A stretch of DNA of 64,000 bases from Poriferisodalis sp965231925 (GTDB lineage Bacteria > Actinomycetota > Acidimicrobiia > Acidimicrobiales > Poriferisodalaceae), in NCBI GenBank assembly GCA_965231925.1, contig OZ246894.1, positions 2,170,001-2,234,000 of the forward strand, written 5' to 3'. This document shows, one piece after another, positions 25,844-34,326 of the stretch (the first letter of the stretch is position 1; every line of letters begins with the position of its first letter). The position numbers and the translations under genes were made by a program. The notes under the pieces are model-generated. The model worked only from the letters and a program-made list of their open reading frames with translations, was not told the DNA's origin and made no database searches.

Positions 25844-26080
25844 GTGGTCGTTGGCCTCTCGTTGCCGTTCGGCGTGGGGGACATCGTCCGCTTGGAGAGC
25901 ACGTCAGACGAGCGTCGCAGCTCGCTCGTGGGCATGGCAGGCACGGTCGTCGGGGTACGGCCGGGGGATCGGCGCGTGATGGCGATCATCGCCTTCGACG
26001 ATGGCCCCGACGAGACGGTGCTGGTGTACGGGGTCGACGAAGCCGAAGTCGTCGAGCGCTACCGCCACGGCGTCAGCTGA
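25844..26080 (+). CDS. small beta-rich protein, unknown function
   Basis: A 78-residue protein from a GTG one base after the TrpD-like stop: SLPFGVGDIVRLESTSD, LVGMAGTVVGVRPGDRRVMA, then VLVYGVDEAEVVERY. The spacing of Gly-Val-hydrophobic strands looks like an SH3-type barrel. No family is recognised. Position and open frame support a real gene. Confidence 0.55.
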   Translation: MVVGLSLPFGVGDIVRLESTSDERRSSLVGMAGTVVGVRPGDRRVMAIIAFDDGPDETVLVYGVDEAEVVERYRHGVS

Positions 26081-26128
26081 GGCTCATGTCGCCTCCCCGG
26101 CGGGCGCACCTACCCGCGCGGCTCCTTA
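26079..26128. repeat. 50-bp dispersed intergenic repeat, copy 2
   Basis: GAGGCTCATGTCGCCTCC, then CGCACCTACCCGC and GGCTCC, matches 6871-6920. It starts in the stop codon of the small upstream gene and leads into a pair of hairpins. Confidence 0.6.
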
Positions 26129-26131
26129 TGT

Positions 26132-26178
26132 CCGGCTTGTCAGCCGGCGCTGTGTTCTATGCCCGGCTTGTCAGCCGG
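26132..26178. terminator. duplicated palindrome at the 3' end of the kinase gene
   Basis: CCGGCTTGTCAGCCGG occurs at 26132-26147 and 26163-26178, with 31-bp spacing and similar intervening bases. Each can form a 6-bp GC stem with a 4-nt loop. The second copy lies in the last codons of the minus-strand kinase and the first just beyond its stop, a place suited to a bidirectional terminator. No T-run is seen. Confidence 0.5.
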
Positions 26179-27047
26179 CGCAAAAGCCCCCGGCGGCGTT
26201 CGCTTTCTTGGGCGGGTATTTCCACCGCGGCCAGCGCGGCCGCAAGGTCGGCACCGCTGGAGAAGCGGTCATCGGGCGACTTTGCCATAGCCGTCAGGAT
26301 GATCTCGGAGAGTTCGGCAGATACGCCCCGCTCGACAGGGTCTGGCGGCGGTGTGCGCACATGCGCGTGCAACAGGTCGTTCCGTTCCCCGTAGAACGGC
26401 GCTGAGCCCACGGCGAGCACATACAGCGTCGACCCCAGCCCGTAGATGTCCGTGCGAGCATCTACCGGCTGTGCCAGTGCCTGCTCGGGGGAGAGGTACA
26501 TGGGCGATCCGTAGACCCGGCCCGGTGGCGACGGGGGTCCGTCGACGTCGTGCGCCAGACCGAAGTCGAACAGCACTGCCCGGTCGCTGCTGTCCGGTTG
26601 GGCGTCGAGCATGATGTTCGACGGCTTGACGTCGCGATGAACAATCCGATGCTCGTGGACGTGGTCGAGCGCTGCGCACATCTGCTGGACAACGGCAATG
26701 CTCTCGGCGAGGGTCGGGGGGTGGCGGCTGCCGCACCGGTCGGCGAGGGTCTCGCCTTCCACAATCTCCATCTCCATGAAGTGAGCACCGCCGATGACAC
26801 CGGCGCCGTGGACGGCGAGGACATTCGGATGGTCCAGGCGGGCCATCAGCTCGTACTCTTGCTCGAAGAGCGAGCGGATCTCCGCCCGGGCCTCCGCGAA
26901 GGGCGTCAACACCTTGAGCCCGATCTCGTCGCCTCTCAACGTCGTCGCCCGGTAGCAGTGCGCCACGGTGCCTCGCCCAAGCAAACCGGTGATCTTGTAC
27001 GGGCCGTATTGGCGGCCTACCCAGACGTCAATTTGGTCTTCGTACAT
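26157..27047 (-). CDS. serine/threonine protein kinase (soluble)
   Basis: A 296-residue Hanks-type kinase domain: ITGLLGRGTVAHCYRA (Gly loop), EIGLKVLTPF (Lys), HRIVHRDVKPSNIMLD (catalytic loop), VLFDFGLAHD (DFG), GSPMYLSPEQAL and ARTDIYGLGSTLYVLAVGSA. All catalytic residues are present. The protein ends about 30 residues after the kinase domain, with no transmembrane segment or PASTA domains, so it is cytoplasmic and its input is unknown. It is divergent from queG. Confidence 0.93.
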   Translation of the reverse strand: MYEDQIDVWVGRQYGPYKITGLLGRGTVAHCYRATTLRGDEIGLKVLTPFAEARAEIRSLFEQEYELMARLDHPNVLAVHGAGVIGGAHFMEMEIVEGETLADRCGSRHPPTLAESIAVVQQMCAALDHVHEHRIVHRDVKPSNIMLDAQPDSSDRAVLFDFGLAHDVDGPPSPPGRVYGSPMYLSPEQALAQPVDARTDIYGLGSTLYVLAVGSAPFYGERNDLLHAHVRTPPPDPVERGVSAELSEIILTAMAKSPDDRFSSGADLAAALAAVEIPAQESERRRGLLRRLTSRA

Positions 27048-27131
27048 CGCACCGACCGCGGCTTTATCGCCGCTTCCAGCATAAATCGAAGCACGTACGA
27101 GTGAGTCTCACCGTCACGGCACACTTGGGCG

Positions 27132-28361
27132 ATGGCGCCAGGCGCAGATCGTTCGCTGCTCGAACAGGTTCGGCACGTTGCAGCCGTTGCTGGCCTGGAT
27201 GCCGTGGGTGTGACCGACACAGCGCCGTTCATCGAAGCGCGCCAAGTGATCGACGCGCGCAAAGGGGCCGGCTTGCACGCAGGCATGTGGTTCACCTATG
27301 GGCGGCCCGAGCGTTCCACTACTCCCGGGAACATCCTCGAGGGGGCTCGCAGCATCGTGGTGTGTGCCCGCACCTACGATCCGCCGGACTCGCTCACCCC
27401 CGCCATTAATCCGGCCGGCCGGAGCGACCGGGGCGGGGCAGTAGCGGCGTATGTGGCAACCGATGCCTACGGGGCATTGCGAGAGGGCCTCGATCGAATC
27501 TGCGAGGTCTTGCAGCGCAGTGGCTTCGCCGCAGTCGCGGTCTGTGATGACAATCGCTTGGTCGATCGCGCCGCTGCGGCCCGCGCCGGGCTGGGATGGC
27601 TGGGTCACAACACGATGCTGCTGTCGCGAGAGCTCGGGTCGTGGACCGTGCTGGGTTCGGTGGTCACGACCGCAGAGCTGCCGGCGACGAGCGAGGTGCA
27701 ATCCGACGGCTGTGGCACCTGCCGCCGCTGCCAGACGGCCTGCCCAACCGGGGCCCTCGACACAGCGGGCGTGCTCGACGCCAACCGGTGCTTGGCCTGG
27801 CTTGTCCAGGCGGCGGGCGCCTTCCCGCCCGAGCACCGTGTCGCCCTCGGCAATCGCCTCTACGGCTGTGACGACTGCCAGACCGTGTGCCCCTTCAACG
27901 ATGATGCGGCGGCCGCACCACCTTCCACCCCAGCGGTTCAGCCCACCCCAGCGGTTCAGCGCGGCCAACCGGTCCAGCTCGGCCGCAGTGGCGAGAGCGC
28001 AACGCGCAGCGACGCTGTCGACGTCGTGGAACTGCTGCAGATGACCGACGACGAGCTCATGACGGCATTCGGGCACTGGTATGTGCCGCGCCGGCAACCG
28101 TCGTATCTGCGACGCAACGCCCTCGTCGTGCTCGGCAATGTCGGCGATCCCGGAGTTGCCGCCGTCGATGAGGTGTTACGGCGATCGCTCGCATCGGCGT
28201 CCGACGTCGTTGCCGGGCACGCAGTGTGGGCGGCGCGCCGGCTGGGTCGAGGCGAACTTGTCGCCGAGGCACGATGCAACGGCCTCGGCGACCACGATCC
28301 GGATGGTCTTGTGGCGGCTGAGCTGGCCATGTCGGTGCCACCGCGGTACGCAGCGGGCTGA
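27132..28361 (+). CDS. queG: epoxyqueuosine reductase
   Basis: A 409-residue cobalamin and iron-sulfur enzyme making queuosine in tRNA from epoxyqueuosine. Visible are the N-terminal domain (GLHAGMWFTYGRPE), AARAGLGWLGHNTMLLS, and the two cluster motifs CGTCRRCQTACPTGAL and CDDCQTVCPFN. A C-terminal HEAT-like stretch (LRRNALVVLGNVGDPGVAAV) follows. A short repeat encodes TPAVQPTPAVQ after the second cluster (18-bp duplication 27925-27960). Its stop overlaps the glycosyltransferase start (TGATG). Confidence 0.92.
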   Translation: MAPGADRSLLEQVRHVAAVAGLDAVGVTDTAPFIEARQVIDARKGAGLHAGMWFTYGRPERSTTPGNILEGARSIVVCARTYDPPDSLTPAINPAGRSDRGGAVAAYVATDAYGALREGLDRICEVLQRSGFAAVAVCDDNRLVDRAAAARAGLGWLGHNTMLLSRELGSWTVLGSVVTTAELPATSEVQSDGCGTCRRCQTACPTGALDTAGVLDANRCLAWLVQAAGAFPPEHRVALGNRLYGCDDCQTVCPFNDDAAAAPPSTPAVQPTPAVQRGQPVQLGRSGESATRSDAVDVVELLQMTDDELMTAFGHWYVPRRQPSYLRRNALVVLGNVGDPGVAAVDEVLRRSLASASDVVAGHAVWAARRLGRGELVAEARCNGLGDHDPDGLVAAELAMSVPPRYAAG

Positions 28362-29476
28362 TGCGTCCGCATCTGCTGGTCACGAACGACTTCCCGCCCA
28401 AGATCGGGGGCATCCAGAACTATCTCTGGGAGCTGTGGCGCCGCCTGCCGCCCGAGTCCACCACGATCCTCACGACGCCGCACCGGGGTGCAGCACACTT
28501 CGACGCCGAGGGGCCCGTGCGGATCGTGCGAACCCGCGATCGGGTGCTGTTGCCGCATCCGGGTCTGGCGAGACGAATTCGCGCCCTGGCGGAGGAGGTT
28601 GGCGCTGAGATCGTGCTGCTCGACCCGGCTTTGCCGCTCGGCGCGCTGGGTCCGCGACTGGGCATGCCCTACGGCGTCGTGCTGCATGGCGCCGAAGTGA
28701 CGGTCCCTGCCCGCTTAGGGGGCCTCAGTGCCGTGCTGGCTGGGGTGCTTCGAGATGCCTCGTTGGTGATCTCAGCAGGGGGGTACGCGGCTGGCGAAGC
28801 AGAGCGATGCGCGTCGCGTGCGCTGCCCGTCACCGTGGTGCCGCCCGGAGTCGACACGAACCGGTTCGTGCCGCTCGGAGCCGACGAGCGCTTGGGGGCC
28901 CGCCGCAGGTTCGGCGTGGAGGGGGGGCCGCTGGTGGTCTGCCTGAGCAGACTCGTTCCGCGCAAGGGCTTCGACACCGTCATCGACGCTGTGGCCCGGC
29001 TGTCAACGAAGCATTCGGGGCTGACATTGGCGATAGGGGGCGCGGGACGTGATCGGCAGCGACTGGAGCGGATTGCCCGACGCCTCGACGCTCCGGTCGT
29101 CTTCATGGGCCGCATCAGCGACGATGACGTGCCGCTGTTCATGGCAATGGGTGATGTCTTCGCAGCGCCGTGTCGCAGCCGGTGGGCGGGACTGGAGCAA
29201 GAGGGGTTCGGCATCGTGTTCGTCGAGGCCGCTGCATGCGGGGTACCTTCGATCGCTGGCCGATCGGGTGGCAGCCACGAAGCGGTGGATCATGGTCGGA
29301 CGGGCCTCGTCGTGGAACGGCCGGCGGACGTAGACGATGTGGCCGCCGCCATCGACGACCTGTTGTCCTCACAAGAACGGAGGGCAACGATGGGACTTGC
29401 GGCACGTAACCAGACCGAACAGCACTTCTCCTACGACGGGCTCGCAGCCAAGCTCGAAACGGCCCTGTCCCGCTAG
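28361..29476 (+). CDS. GT4 glycosyltransferase, PimB'-like mannosyltransferase
   Basis: A 371-residue GT-B enzyme. It begins LLVTNDFPPKIGGIQNYLWE, the motif of actinobacterial PimB' and related mannosyltransferases. It carries VVPPGVDTNRFVP, VCLSRLVPRKGFDTVIDAV and the donor-site motif EQEGFGIVFVEAAACGVP (E-x7-E). PimB' adds the second mannose to phosphatidylinositol mannoside at the membrane. Specificity is inferred from the N-terminal motif. It is translationally coupled to queG, an unrelated function. Confidence 0.88.
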   Translation: MRPHLLVTNDFPPKIGGIQNYLWELWRRLPPESTTILTTPHRGAAHFDAEGPVRIVRTRDRVLLPHPGLARRIRALAEEVGAEIVLLDPALPLGALGPRLGMPYGVVLHGAEVTVPARLGGLSAVLAGVLRDASLVISAGGYAAGEAERCASRALPVTVVPPGVDTNRFVPLGADERLGARRRFGVEGGPLVVCLSRLVPRKGFDTVIDAVARLSTKHSGLTLAIGGAGRDRQRLERIARRLDAPVVFMGRISDDDVPLFMAMGDVFAAPCRSRWAGLEQEGFGIVFVEAAACGVPSIAGRSGGSHEAVDHGRTGLVVERPADVDDVAAAIDDLLSSQERRATMGLAARNQTEQHFSYDGLAAKLETALSR

Positions 29477-29592
29477 CGCGTTTCCACGGCAGAAAGCAGG
29501 GGGTTCGACTGCCGCGGGTTTACCCTGTGGATCATGCATACGGCCGCTGAGACAATGGGGGCCGGCCAGCACACAGGATGTGGGACGCAACG

Positions 29593-30045
29593 ATGATCGA
29601 TGAGATGACAATGACCACGGTCGTGACCGCGTCTCCCGAAGATTGCTATGCGCTGATCTCTGACATCGAGCAGTACCCGCAGTGGGCTACCGACGTTTCT
29701 ACGGCGACGGTGACGGAGAGCGATCCCGAAGGTCGAGCAACACAGGCCTCGTTCCGCGTCGAGGCGCTGGGGCGCTCAGCGAGGTACTCGCTTGCATACG
29801 ACCACAGCGGGGCGCCGCACCGCATCTCGTGGAAACTGGTCGACGGCGACGTCGTGAAGCAGCTCGACGGCAGATACGAGTTCAACCCGACAGCCGAGCC
29901 GGGGCGCACCGAAGTGCTGTATCAGCTCGCGTTGGTGCTGGCGGTACCGCTGCCTGGTTTCGTCAAGCGCCGCGCAGAGCGGCGCATCGCCCATACCGCG
30001 CTGGCCGACTTCGCAGCGCGGCTCGAGTCCGGTCCCGCGAGCTAG
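29593..30045 (+). CDS. SRPBCC/START-like (polyketide cyclase/dehydrase) protein
   Basis: A 150-residue protein with the ligand-cavity fold: SPEDCYALISDIEQYPQWAT near the start, ISWKLVDGDVVKQLDGRYEF in the middle, and a long C-terminal helix (VKRRAERRIAHTALADFAAR). This resembles the coenzyme-Q-binding or cyclase/dehydrase subgroup. The ligand is unknown. The ATG at 29593 is chosen; an in-frame ATG at 29578 adds five residues. It precedes the aminotransferase by 25 bp. Confidence 0.85.
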   Translation: MIDEMTMTTVVTASPEDCYALISDIEQYPQWATDVSTATVTESDPEGRATQASFRVEALGRSARYSLAYDHSGAPHRISWKLVDGDVVKQLDGRYEFNPTAEPGRTEVLYQLALVLAVPLPGFVKRRAERRIAHTALADFAARLESGPAS

Positions 30046-30070
30046 GGCGCCGAGGATCGCCGCCAGCGCC

Positions 30071-31255
30071 ATGGAGTTCCGCCGCATCAGTGGCCTGCCG
30101 CCGTACGTCTTCACCATCATCGACACGCTGAAGATCGAGCGTCGGCGCGCCGGCGCCGACGTCATCGACCTGGGCTTCGGCAATCCTGACCTGCCGTCGC
30201 CCGAACGTGCCGTGAAGAAGCTGGCTGAGGCTGCTCTCAACGCTCGCAACCACCGGTACTCGGCCAGTCGCGGCATCCCCAAGCTGCGCGCTGCCGTTGG
30301 CGACCTGTATCGCCGCAAGTGGAACGTCGAACTCGATCCCGACAGCGAGATCATCAACACCATCGGGGCGAAGGAAGGCTTCTCGCATCTGATGTGGACC
30401 TTGCTCGCACCCGGCGACGCCTGCTTGGTGCCAGCTCCCTCCTATCCGATTCACATTTTCGGCCCGCTGTTCACCGGTGCGAGCGTGCGCGAGGTACCGC
30501 TGGATGTCGGCGAGACCTTCTTCGAGCGTCTGGTGGAGCGATTCGAGTACTCGTGGCCGCGCCCGCGGGTGATCGTGCTGTCGTTTCCGCACAATCCCAC
30601 GACGGCCTGCGTCGACCTTGAATTCATGCAGCGGATTGTGGACTTCGCGCGTGAACGCGAGGTCGTGCTGGTTCACGACTTCGCGTACGCGGACTTGGGA
30701 TTCGACGGCTATGAGCCGCCCTCGATCCTCCAAGCCGAAGGCGCCAAGGACGTCGCGGTCGAGTTCTACAGCCTGACGAAATCATTCTCGATGGCGGGCT
30801 GGCGAGTCGCGTTCTGCGTGGGGAACGCAGAGGTGATCGCGGCGCTCGCCAAGCTCAAGAGCTATCTCGACTACGGCACGTTCCAGCCGATTCAGATCGC
30901 AGCCACGGTGGTGATGAACGAGGAGCAGGACTACCCCTCCGAAGTGCGTGAGACCTACCGCGACCGGCGCGATGTTCTCGTGCGGGGTCTCGGCCGCATC
31001 GGCTGGGAGCTTCCGCCGCCCAAGGGCACGATGTTCGCCTGGGCGAAGATCCCTGAGCCCTACCGCCACCTGGGTTCGGTTGATTTCTGCAAGCTGGTGG
31101 TCTCTGAGGCAAATGTCGCTCTGTCCCCGGGCGTCGGCTTCGGTCCTGGAGGCGAAGGCCACGTGCGATTCGCACTCGTGGAGAACGAGCACCGTATCCG
31201 TCAGGCGGTCAGCCAGCTTCGCGGTGCCTTGGACCTGCTCACGCCCCCTGACTGA
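30071..31255 (+). CDS. PLP-dependent class I aminotransferase (AlaC-like)
   Basis: A 394-residue fold-type I aminotransferase: VIDLGFGNPDLPSPERAVKK, ASRGIPKLRAAVGDLY, VLSFPHNPTTACVD, VHDFAYADLGFDGY and the PLP lysine in FYSLTKSFSMAGWRVAFCVG. These match the AlaC (glutamate-pyruvate transaminase) type closely, including the phrase PYVFTIIDTLKIERRRAG near the start. It would make alanine from pyruvate and glutamate. It converges on the glycerol kinase gene, with 19 bp between stops. Confidence 0.9.
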   Translation: MEFRRISGLPPYVFTIIDTLKIERRRAGADVIDLGFGNPDLPSPERAVKKLAEAALNARNHRYSASRGIPKLRAAVGDLYRRKWNVELDPDSEIINTIGAKEGFSHLMWTLLAPGDACLVPAPSYPIHIFGPLFTGASVREVPLDVGETFFERLVERFEYSWPRPRVIVLSFPHNPTTACVDLEFMQRIVDFAREREVVLVHDFAYADLGFDGYEPPSILQAEGAKDVAVEFYSLTKSFSMAGWRVAFCVGNAEVIAALAKLKSYLDYGTFQPIQIAATVVMNEEQDYPSEVRETYRDRRDVLVRGLGRIGWELPPPKGTMFAWAKIPEPYRHLGSVDFCKLVVSEANVALSPGVGFGPGGEGHVRFALVENEHRIRQAVSQLRGALDLLTPPD

Positions 31256-31274
31256 GTCAGTCCGGCTCGGGCGT

Positions 31275-32795
31275 TTACCCCGCAGCGATGGAGCGAGATG
31301 GCTCGCCCGCCGGCCAGCGCAGCGTCCGTTCGAGCGCTTGTCGCCACAGCGAGTGAAGCGCCGCAGCGCAAGCCTGGTCACCCGAAGGCTCGAAGCGCCG
31401 GTCGAGCTGCCACACCGACGCTGCCTCGGCAGGCGACGACCAGACGCCCTCTGCCAGCCCAGCGAGCATCGCTGCACCCATGGCGGTGGTCTCGGTCACG
31501 ACCGGTCGGCTGACGGGTACACCGAGCTGGTCGGCTTGGATGCTGCACAACAGGTTGTTGATCGCTGCACCGCCGTCGATGCGCAGCTCTGCGATGCCAC
31601 GGCCTGCGCCAGTGCTCATCGCCTCGACGACATCGCGAGTCTGCAACGCCATGGACTCGATCGTGGCCCGTGCAATGTGCGCCGAAGTGGACGCAAACGT
31701 GAGACCCATGATCGCTCCGCGGGCGTTCGGATCCCACCAAGGGCTGCCGAGGCCGGCGAATGCGGGCACCACGACCACGCCGGCGCTGTCGGGCACGCTG
31801 CGGGCCAGCACTTCGGCATCCGCTGCGTCGGCTGGACCGTCGAGGATGCCGGTGACCCAGCCCACGGCTGCACCTGTGGCGAAGATTGAGCCTTCCAGTG
31901 CGAAGGTCGGTCCGGCGCCGAGATCCCAAGCCACTGTCGTGAGCAGCCCGTCGATCGGTTCCGGGCATACATCGCCCACATTCATCAGCACGAACGATCC
32001 TGTGCCGTAGGTGTTCTTTGCCATGCCGACGTCGTGACAGCACTGGCCGAAGAGCGCCGCCTGCTGGTCGCCGGCGACGCCGCTGACCGCGATGCCGGGC
32101 CCGAGGGCCGTGGTGTCTGCGGTCTCGCAGAACCGTCCCACGGAGGGGCGAATCTCCGCCAAAGCCTCGGGGGGCACCGACAGGAGGTCGCACATCTCGG
32201 TCGACCAACTGCCGGCGGTGATGTCGTACAGGAGCGTGCGGGAGGCATTCGTTGCGTCGGTGGTGAACGCAGCGCCGCCGCTCAGCTTCCACATCAGCCA
32301 ACTGTCCACGGTGCCGATCGCGAGGTTCGCGCTGACTCCTACGCCGCCGTCACTCAACAGCCACTCGGCCTTGGTGCCGCTGAAGTACGGGCTGAGGACC
32401 AGGCCGGTGAGACGGCGGACGTGCGGCAGGTGACCGGCGGCTTCGAGCGCCTCGCATCGGTCCGCAGTGCGGACGTCCTGCCACACGAGGGCGCGCGCAA
32501 GGGGCTCACCCGAGCGTCGGTCCCACGCCACGACGGTCTCGCGCTGATTGGTGATGCCGATCGCGGCAATTGCCGGCATCTGCCCGTCGTTGAGTGCCTG
32601 CAGGTTGGCGCAGAGCTCGCCGAGGGTGGTGACCGCGGCAACCCAGATGTCGTTCGGGTCGTGCTCGACCAAGCCCGGACCGGGGTAGTGCTGGGGGAAT
32701 GGCCGGTAGGCGTAGGCCACCTCGGTGCCGGTCTCGTTCACCGCCATCGAGCGCACGCCGGTAGTGCCTGCATCGATCGCTACTACGAGTGCCAT
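31275..32795 (-). CDS. glpK: glycerol kinase
   Basis: A 506-residue FGGY kinase that phosphorylates glycerol to sn-glycerol-3-phosphate. Motifs are VVAIDAGTTGVRSMAVN, GITNQRETVVAWDRRSGEPL, ALVWQDVRTADRC, GVAGDQQAALFGQCCHDVGM, KNTYGTGSFVLMN, FAGLGSPWWDPNARGAIMGL and ELRIDGGAAINN. Length is normal. The start ATG at 32795 is set by the conserved N-terminus. No glpF or glpD is adjacent. It is divergent from trkA across a gap that carries a dispersed repeat. Confidence 0.95.
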   Translation of the reverse strand: MALVVAIDAGTTGVRSMAVNETGTEVAYAYRPFPQHYPGPGLVEHDPNDIWVAAVTTLGELCANLQALNDGQMPAIAAIGITNQRETVVAWDRRSGEPLARALVWQDVRTADRCEALEAAGHLPHVRRLTGLVLSPYFSGTKAEWLLSDGGVGVSANLAIGTVDSWLMWKLSGGAAFTTDATNASRTLLYDITAGSWSTEMCDLLSVPPEALAEIRPSVGRFCETADTTALGPGIAVSGVAGDQQAALFGQCCHDVGMAKNTYGTGSFVLMNVGDVCPEPIDGLLTTVAWDLGAGPTFALEGSIFATGAAVGWVTGILDGPADAADAEVLARSVPDSAGVVVVPAFAGLGSPWWDPNARGAIMGLTFASTSAHIARATIESMALQTRDVVEAMSTGAGRGIAELRIDGGAAINNLLCSIQADQLGVPVSRPVVTETTAMGAAMLAGLAEGVWSSPAEAASVWQLDRRFEPSGDQACAAALHSLWRQALERTLRWPAGEPSRSIAAG

Positions 32796-32872
32796 GAGGT
32801 CTCCCGGTTCATGATGACTTCGCTTTCCTGTGAGGATGCGCGGATTGACAAGCATTGTTGCTTTGCAGCCCA

Positions 32873-32964
32873 TTGTTTCCCGCTCTTGTTCCCCATCTTC
32901 ATGCGATTGGGCTCACGGGCCGCTCGGGCCACGGCTGCGCCATGCGGCGCAGCCTCTGTGGCCC
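32873..32964 (+). repeat. dispersed intergenic repeat with strong hairpin, fullest copy
   Basis: TTGTTTCCCGCTCTTGTTCC, then GCTCACGGGCCGCTCGGGCC. At its end 32926-32964 forms a hairpin: GGGCCAC (32926-32932) with GTGGCCC (32958-32964), and GGCTGCGCC (32933-32941) with GGCGCAGCC (32946-32954), with a 4-nt loop and a TCT bulge. It ends 18 nt before the GTG of trkA, so it could affect translation initiation. Related copies lie at 4968, 41062 (inverted) and 48203. Confidence 0.65.
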
Positions 32965-32982
32965 GATGTAGGGTCGCCGATT

Positions 32983-34326
32983 GTGAGGATTCTCGTGGTG
33001 GGAGCCGGCGAGGTCGGAAGTTATATCGCCGAGCGTCTCAGCCGTGAGGGCAATGACGTCATCGTCATCGACCAGCATTCAGGGCGCCTCGATGCGCTCG
33101 CCTCCGAGGTCGACCTGCTCACTGTGAACGGCAGCGGCACCAACCCCAGCGTGCTTTCCGAATCCGGTCTAGATCGCGCCGAGGTCGTCGTGGCTGTCAC
33201 CGATTCCGACGAGGTCAACCTGCTTGCATGCATGCAGGCAAAGCAGGCAGGCGTGCCGGCGACCGTCGCACGGCTGCAGGACGGCGACTTGCGTGGCACA
33301 CCGGGCCGCAGATTGCGAGATGCGATCGGCGTCGATTTGGTGCTCGACCCCGACGAGCAGACTGCTGACGCAATCATGGACTTGCTCGTGTACCACGGCG
33401 TCTCGGACATCAACGAGCTCGCGAACGGCGAAGTGCTCGTCGTAGGCGCCCGGCTTGCCGAAGATGCCCCGCTCGTCGGCAAGACCATGGCCGAGGTCGG
33501 CGCCTACTACGAGCCGGAGTGGGACTTCATCTTCGGCGCCCTGTCTCGCGACGGCGATATCACCGTGATGCGGCGCGACACGACGCTGCTGCCACACGAC
33601 CTGTTGAGAGTTGTCTGCCGCCGTCAGGGCCGGCGCGAACTCATGGAGATCATGGGGCTCAGCCGCTCCGACTTGCGCCGGGTCATGATCCTGGGCGGCG
33701 GTCGCACTGCCGGGCTACTGGCAGGCCGCCTGCTCGAGCGGCACATCGAGGTCGTCATCATCGAGTTACAGCACCAGCGGTGTCTCGAATTGAGCGAGCG
33801 CCACGCAGGCGCTCTGGTGCTGCATGGCGACATCACCGATATCGATGTCCTCGCTCGCGAGGACATCGGCAGCTTCGACGCCGTCGTCGCGGCCACGGGC
33901 GAGGACGACGCCAATGTGCTGGCCTGCCTGTACGCCAAGTCGGAGGGCGCCGGCGAGACGATCGCGGTGGTGCATCGCCTGTCGCTGTTGCCGCTGCTGG
34001 AACAGGTCGGCATCGACGCGGCGCTCTCACCCCGCACCGCGAGCGCCAACATGGTGCTGCGGATGGTCCGTGGCGACGTCACAGCGGTCGCCACCTTCCT
34101 CGAAGGTGATGTCGAAGTGCTCGAATTCGCGGTGGGCGCTGGCTCGAAGGCTGACGGGTCGAGCGTGCACGATCTCCACCTGCCCGGCCAGATGCTGCTG
34201 GCCGCCGTCGTGCGCGACGGCAAAGCCCGCATTGCGCGGGGCCGCAGTGAGCTGAGGGCGCGGGACCACGTGGTCGCCTTTGTGACGCCGGACTGCGTGG
34301 ACGAGGTCAAGCAGGCCTTTCGGTGA
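32983..34326 (+). CDS. trkA: Trk potassium uptake regulatory subunit TrkA
   Basis: A 447-residue protein with two RCK modules. The first NAD-binding domain begins RILVVGAGEVGSYIAERLSR and the second VMILGGGRTAGLLAGRLLER; each is followed by a TrkA-C domain (VVGARLAEDAPLVGKTMAEV; SSVHDLHLPGQMLLAAVVRD). It gates TrkH channels in response to nucleotides. A GTG at 32983 is chosen because it starts the first beta strand; the upstream frame is repeat DNA. Its stop overlaps the GTG of trkH1 (GTGA). Confidence 0.93.
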   Translation: MRILVVGAGEVGSYIAERLSREGNDVIVIDQHSGRLDALASEVDLLTVNGSGTNPSVLSESGLDRAEVVVAVTDSDEVNLLACMQAKQAGVPATVARLQDGDLRGTPGRRLRDAIGVDLVLDPDEQTADAIMDLLVYHGVSDINELANGEVLVVGARLAEDAPLVGKTMAEVGAYYEPEWDFIFGALSRDGDITVMRRDTTLLPHDLLRVVCRRQGRRELMEIMGLSRSDLRRVMILGGGRTAGLLAGRLLERHIEVVIIELQHQRCLELSERHAGALVLHGDITDIDVLAREDIGSFDAVVAATGEDDANVLACLYAKSEGAGETIAVVHRLSLLPLLEQVGIDAALSPRTASANMVLRMVRGDVTAVATFLEGDVEVLEFAVGAGSKADGSSVHDLHLPGQMLLAAVVRDGKARIARGRSELRARDHVVAFVTPDCVDEVKQAFR

